From contig NZ_JAOVZQ010000001.1 of the NCBI RefSeq assembly GCF_026619435.1, positions 1,247,501 through 1,311,500 on the forward strand: 64,000 nucleotides of DNA, read 5' to 3'. The notes under the pieces are model-generated. The model saw only the letters and a list, made by a program, of their open reading frames with translations, was not told the origin of the DNA and did no database searches. Origin of the DNA: Hoeflea ulvae (GTDB lineage: Bacteria > Pseudomonadota > Alphaproteobacteria > Rhizobiales > Rhizobiaceae). Position numbers and translations under genes: made by a program. Each line of letters starts with the position of its first letter. Within the stretch, counting starts at the first letter, position 1. Below, piece by piece: positions 60,728-64,000 of the stretch.

Positions 60728-61587
60728 AGGGCTCCCGCATCAGCCGTCGCGCCGCGCGCCCGGGCGCGCTGGGCCAGCAGCCCGTGCCGCGGCGCGAAGA
60801 CGAAGGCCGTGAGAAACAGGCCGGTCTGCAGCATGATCACCACGCCGCCGGTGGCGCCGTCGAGGAAATAGCTCAGATAGACCCCGACAAAGGAGGTGAT
60901 CGATCCGATCGCCACGGCAATGACGATCAGTCGCGGAAACCTGTCGGTCAGGAGATAGGCGGTGGCGCCGGGCGTCACCACCAGCGCGATCACCAGAAAG
61001 GCGCCGACCGTCTGCATCGCAGCCACGGTCGAGGCCGCCAGCAGCGTGAAGAACACCGCCTTGAGGGCTGTCGCCGGAATGCCGATGGCGCGCGCATGGC
61101 TCTCGTCAAAAAACACCAGCATCAGGTCTTTCCAGATCACCGACAGCACCACCAGCGTGACCACGCCGATGATGATCAGCTGCGTGGTGTCGGAAGGTGT
61201 GATCGCCAGCACATTGCCCAGCACGATGGTCTGCACATTGATCGGCGTCGGCGAGATCGACACCATGAACAACCCGAGCGCAAAGAAGGAGACGAAGATC
61301 ATGCCGATGATGGCGTCCTCGCGCAGCCGTGTGTGGGCGCGGATGGCGAGCATGGCCGCGGCCGCCAGGCCTCCGGCCAGAAATGCCCCGGCGGCAAAGG
61401 GCAGGCCCAGCATGTAGGCGCCGGCAACGCCGGGCACGATCGAGTGCGACAGCGCGTCGCCGATCAGCGACCAGCCCTTGAGCATCAGATAGCACGATAA
61501 AAAGGCGCAGATCGCCCCGGTCAGCGCCGACACCCACATGGCGTTGACCATGTATCCATAGCTGAAGGGTTCAAGCAGCAGGCTCAT
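60724..61587 (-). CDS. sitC: Manganese/iron ABC transporter permease (SitC-like)
   Basis: 287-aa ABC-3 permease paralogous to SitD, with [27 protein letters not shown]. Two unequal permeases are the rule in Sit/Mnt systems. Four-base overlaps at both ends couple it to sitB and sitD. Confidence 0.9.
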   Translation of the reverse strand: MSLLLEPFSYGYMVNAMWVSALTGAICAFLSCYLMLKGWSLIGDALSHSIVPGVAGAYMLGLPFAAGAFLAGGLAAAAMLAIRAHTRLREDAIIGMIFVSFFALGLFMVSISPTPINVQTIVLGNVLAITPSDTTQLIIIGVVTLVVLSVIWKDLMLVFFDESHARAIGIPATALKAVFFTLLAASTVAAMQTVGAFLVIALVVTPGATAYLLTDRFPRLIVIAVAIGSITSFVGVYLSYFLDGATGGVVIMLQTGLFLTAFVFAPRHGLLAQRARARGATADAGAL

Positions 61588-62489
61588 TTGCCTCCATCCC
61601 GGCCGGCGCCCTTGTCCTTGCGGGCCTTGAGCGCGGCTTCGCCATAGATCACGAAGGGGCGTTCGTCGTCGGTCAGCACCGTGACCTGTCGATGATCGTC
61701 ATCATCATGCAGATCCTGTCCGCCGAGCACAAAGTGCCGAAGCACGCCGCCAAAGGCGTTCTGCAGATTGCTCTGCGTGAACACCTCGCTGGTCAGCCCT
61801 TCGGCCAGGATGCGGCGGTTGATCAGCACGGCCCGGTCGCAGAATTCCGGCACGCTGCCAAGATTGTGGGTGGAGACCAGCATCACCCGGCCCTCGGTGC
61901 GCAGCACTTTCAAAAGCTCGATGATCTGGGTTTCCGTGGTCACGTCGACGCCGGTGAAGGGTTCGTCGAGCAGGATCACCTGGCCTTCCTGGGCCAGTGC
62001 ACGGGCGAGGAACACGCGCTTTTTCTGGCCGCCGGACAATTCGCCGATCTGGCGCTTGCGGAAGCTGGTCATGCCGACCCGTTCCAGCGCCTCGTCGACC
62101 GCGGCCCGGTCCTGCGGGCGGGTCATGCGCAGAAAATTCATGTGACCGTAGCGGCCCATCATCACCACGTCCTCGACCAGAACCGGAAAGGACCAGTCGA
62201 TCTCCTCGCTCTGCGGCACATAGGCGACCAGATTGCGGCTGAGCGCTTCCTTGACACCCATGCCCATGATGCTGATCTCGCCGCTGGCCAGCGGCACGAA
62301 GCCCATCAGCGCCTTGAACAGGGTCGACTTGCCGCTGCCATTGATGCCGACAAGCGCGGTGATCGAGCCCTTCGGCACGGAGAATGCGGCGCCGTCGAGC
62401 GCCCGGTTGCCGTTGCGGTAGACCACGGTGACGTCGCGGACCTGAAGCCCGGTGGTGTCGGCGGCCAGTGCGGGAGCGGAGATGTTCAT
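61584..62489 (-). CDS. sitB: Manganese/iron ABC transporter ATP-binding protein (SitB-like)
   Basis: 301-aa ATPase. Walker [10 protein letters not shown] is at residues 48-56, the signature [15 protein letters not shown] and Walker [13 protein letters not shown] follow. The C-terminus has a His/Asp-rich stretch ([13 protein letters not shown]) which may bind metal. It overlaps sitA and sitC by four bases each. Confidence 0.92.
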   Translation of the reverse strand: MNISAPALAADTTGLQVRDVTVVYRNGNRALDGAAFSVPKGSITALVGINGSGKSTLFKALMGFVPLASGEISIMGMGVKEALSRNLVAYVPQSEEIDWSFPVLVEDVVMMGRYGHMNFLRMTRPQDRAAVDEALERVGMTSFRKRQIGELSGGQKKRVFLARALAQEGQVILLDEPFTGVDVTTETQIIELLKVLRTEGRVMLVSTHNLGSVPEFCDRAVLINRRILAEGLTSEVFTQSNLQNAFGGVLRHFVLGGQDLHDDDDHRQVTVLTDDERPFVIYGEAALKARKDKGAGRDGGK

Positions 62490-63376
62490 GGGTTTGCCGT
62501 CAGTCCGGTGACGATTGTTTCTGATGTTACCCTGAGCAGGTCGAGATAGGTGGGCACCGGGCCACCCGGCTCCGACAGCGAGTCCACATAGAGAACACCG
62601 CCATAGGCGATGCCGGTCTCGCGCGCCACCTGCTCCGCCGGCTTGGGCGAAACCGTGCTTTCCGAGAATATCACCGGAACCTCATTGTCGCGGATCAGGT
62701 CGATGATCCGGCGCACCTGTTGCGGCGATCCCCGGCTGTCGGCATTGATCGCCCAGATCGAGGCCTCTCTGAGGCCGAAATCCCGTGCCAGATAGGAAAA
62801 AGCGGCTTCGCTGCTGACCAGCCAGCGCTTTTCCTCCGGCAGCGCCTCTATGGCGGCCCGGATCGGCGCGAAGGTGGCGGCGATCTCGGCCTTGTAGGCT
62901 TCGCCATTGGCCAGATAGGCGGCCGCATTGTCCGGATCGGTCTCCGACAGCGCGCGCACGATGTTGTCGATATAGATATCGGCGTTGCCGGGCGACATCC
63001 AGGCATGCGGGTTGGCCCGGCCTTCATAGGCGCCTTCGGCGATCATGATCGGCTCGACTCCATCGGAGAGCACATAGGCCTTCACATTGCCGAGATTTTC
63101 CAGGTAGCGCTCGAACCATGTCTCCAGCCCGAGTCCGTTCCACAGCACGACATCGGCGCCAAGCCCGCGCTTGATGTCGCCCGGCGTTGGCCGGAACATG
63201 TGGATCTCGGCGCCTTCGCGGGTGATCGAGACCACCTCGGCATGGTCGCCGGCGATGTTGCGGGCCATGTCGGCGAATACCGTGAACGAGGTCAGGACCT
63301 TGATATCGGAAAGTGCCGGGGATGCCCCGCCGAGGATGAGCCCGAAAACGAGCCCGAGACGTGTGAACAAGTGCAT
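62486..63376 (-). CDS. sitA: Manganese/iron-binding periplasmic protein (SitA-like)
   Basis: 296-aa metal-binding lipoprotein-type receptor (ZnuA/TroA fold) with an N-terminal signal ending ALS before [15 protein letters not shown]. Candidate ligands are H58 in GAEIHMF, the His of NPHAWMSP, the Glu of [10 protein letters not shown], and an Asp near DSRGSPQ. There is no His-rich loop, so Mn/Fe is more likely than Zn. Two Mur-type boxes stand upstream. First gene of the operon. Confidence 0.92.
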   Translation of the reverse strand: MHLFTRLGLVFGLILGGASPALSDIKVLTSFTVFADMARNIAGDHAEVVSITREGAEIHMFRPTPGDIKRGLGADVVLWNGLGLETWFERYLENLGNVKAYVLSDGVEPIMIAEGAYEGRANPHAWMSPGNADIYIDNIVRALSETDPDNAAAYLANGEAYKAEIAATFAPIRAAIEALPEEKRWLVSSEAAFSYLARDFGLREASIWAINADSRGSPQQVRRIIDLIRDNEVPVIFSESTVSPKPAEQVARETGIAYGGVLYVDSLSEPGGPVPTYLDLLRVTSETIVTGLTANP

Positions 63377-63386
63377 GGATGCTTCC

Positions 63387-63456
63387 TGCGAATGGTTTGC
63401 AACTTTAATCTATGCGCATTGGCGCGGCTGTCAATGCTTTTGCAAATCATTTGCAA
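63387..63456. promoter_or_regulatory. Two Mur-type manganese-responsive boxes before sitA
   Basis: TTGCAAATCATTTGCAA (63440-63456) is a near-perfect 17-bp palindrome; a related site TGCGAATGGTTTGCAA lies at 63387-63402, 11 bases from the sitA start. Two such boxes (MRS) in front of sitABCD are known from rhizobia, where Mur represses with manganese. The divergent cydA start is about 100 bases to the right. Confidence 0.75.
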
Positions 63457-63553
63457 CAACCCCGTCAGAGGTGGCGCACTGCGCTGCGGCACAATGTCAT
63501 CTCCACCACGGGCGCCACCGCTCCATCTAGCAGGCAGATAAAAGGAGCTCGCC

Positions 63554-64000
63554 ATGGACGCACTTCTGCTGTCCCGCATTCAGTTCGCCGCCAACATCTC
63601 GTTCCACATCCTGTTTCCGACCATCACGATCGCGCTCGGATGGTTGCTGCTCTGGTTCAGGCTCCGCTTCAACCGGACCGGCGACCAGGCCTATATGGAT
63701 GCCTATTTCTTCTGGGTGAAAGTGTTTGCGCTGTCTTTTGCGATGGGCGTTGTTTCCGGCATCACCATGAGTTTCCAGTTCGGCACCAACTGGCCGGGTT
63801 TCATGGAAAGCGTCGGCAATATCGCGGGACCGCTGCTGGCCTATGAGGTGCTGACCGCGTTCTTCCTCGAAGCCGTGTTTCTCGGCATCATGCTGTTCGG
63901 CTCCCGCCGCGTTTCGGCCCGGGTCCACACGTTGGCAACCTTTCTGGTGGCCTTCGGCACCACCATGTCGGCGTTCTGGATCCTGGTGCTGAACTCCTGG
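63554..64000 (+). CDS. cydA: Cytochrome bd ubiquinol oxidase subunit I (3' end outside window)
   Basis: First 149 residues of the quinol oxidase core subunit. MDALLLSRIQFAANISFHILFP has the high-spin heme ligand H18, and GVVSGITMSFQFGTNWPGF is the canonical TM2 region. ATG 63554 follows AAGGAG (63542-63547). The length of the visible part and motifs leave little doubt; whether it is the bd or the cyanide-insensitive (CIO) type depends on the Q loop beyond the window. Divergent from sitABCD. Confidence 0.93.
   Translation, partial: MDALLLSRIQFAANISFHILFPTITIALGWLLLWFRLRFNRTGDQAYMDAYFFWVKVFALSFAMGVVSGITMSFQFGTNWPGFMESVGNIAGPLLAYEVLTAFFLEAVFLGIMLFGSRRVSARVHTLATFLVAFGTTMSAFWILVLNSW

Overview
The window is chromosomal DNA, high in GC with strong codon bias, from an alphaproteobacterium of the Rhizobiales (Hyphomicrobiales); a marine Rhizobiaceae/Phyllobacteriaceae member such as Hoeflea would fit, but the genus is inference. 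Supporting markers are a rhizobial agl operon order, a zwf-pgl-edd cluster, a PdhS-type histidine kinase with a CtrA-like box, Mur-type boxes in front of sitABCD, an alphaproteobacterial tRNA-His, and GATCTCCCCC...GGGGGAGAT palindromic repeats of the kind common in rhizobia.

Layout. 1-4.7 kb: alpha-glucoside uptake and hydrolysis (aglF partial, aglG, aglA, aglK). 4.8-6.0 kb: three tandem small secreted proteins built from a shared repeat. 6.0-6.5 kb: regulatory DNA with TCACG...CGTGA palindromes. 6.5-10.7 kb: oxidative Entner-Doudoroff genes zwf-pgl-edd. 11.4-17.6 kb: a frameshifted DNA-binding protein gene, a putrescine catabolism pair (puuB, puuA) and a frameshifted chemoreceptor gene. 17.6-20.4 kb: repeat-rich, mostly non-coding DNA holding a complete IS110-family element. 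20.4-25.1 kb: MFS exporter, isocitrate lyase with a small downstream gene, and a divergent short-chain-fatty-acyl type regulator. 25.3-29.8 kb: polyamine ABC importer. 29.8-34.2 kb: DUF-type membrane protein, AsmA-like protein, and a frameshifted acetoacetyl-CoA synthetase. 34.6-39.7 kb: giant PdhS-like kinase, phasin, tRNA-His. 39.8-44.9 kb: stand-alone Lrp ligand-binding domain and a branched-chain amino acid type ABC importer. 45-50.2 kb: tetR-MFP-RND efflux operon. 50.6-55.2 kb: gcvT-gcvH-gcvP behind a tandem glycine riboswitch. 55.7-57.0 kb: an unrecognised gene. 57.1-59.7 kb: SDR, GST and aldehyde dehydrogenase. 59.8-63.4 kb: sitABCD metal importer. 63.55 kb to the end: start of a cytochrome bd oxidase subunit I gene.

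Metabolically the genes fit together: sugars enter through Agl and flow into the Entner-Doudoroff pathway; putrescine enters through Pot and is processed by PuuA/PuuB, with a semialdehyde dehydrogenase elsewhere in the window; acetoacetyl-CoA synthetase, isocitrate lyase and phasin belong to acetyl-CoA/polyhydroxybutyrate metabolism.

The most striking observation is at 17926-19088. The IS110-family element can be delimited to the base, because removing it restores a continuous palindromic repeat around a CT core. Its 172-base leader contains a predicted bridge RNA in which left and right target guides matching the actual insertion site, and candidate donor guides matching the element ends, can be read directly. 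Joining the ends would build a TTGACA-N17-TATGTT promoter for that RNA. Three otherwise normal genes (11.4, 15.1 and 32.3 kb) each carry a single-base indel, which could be real decay or assembly error.
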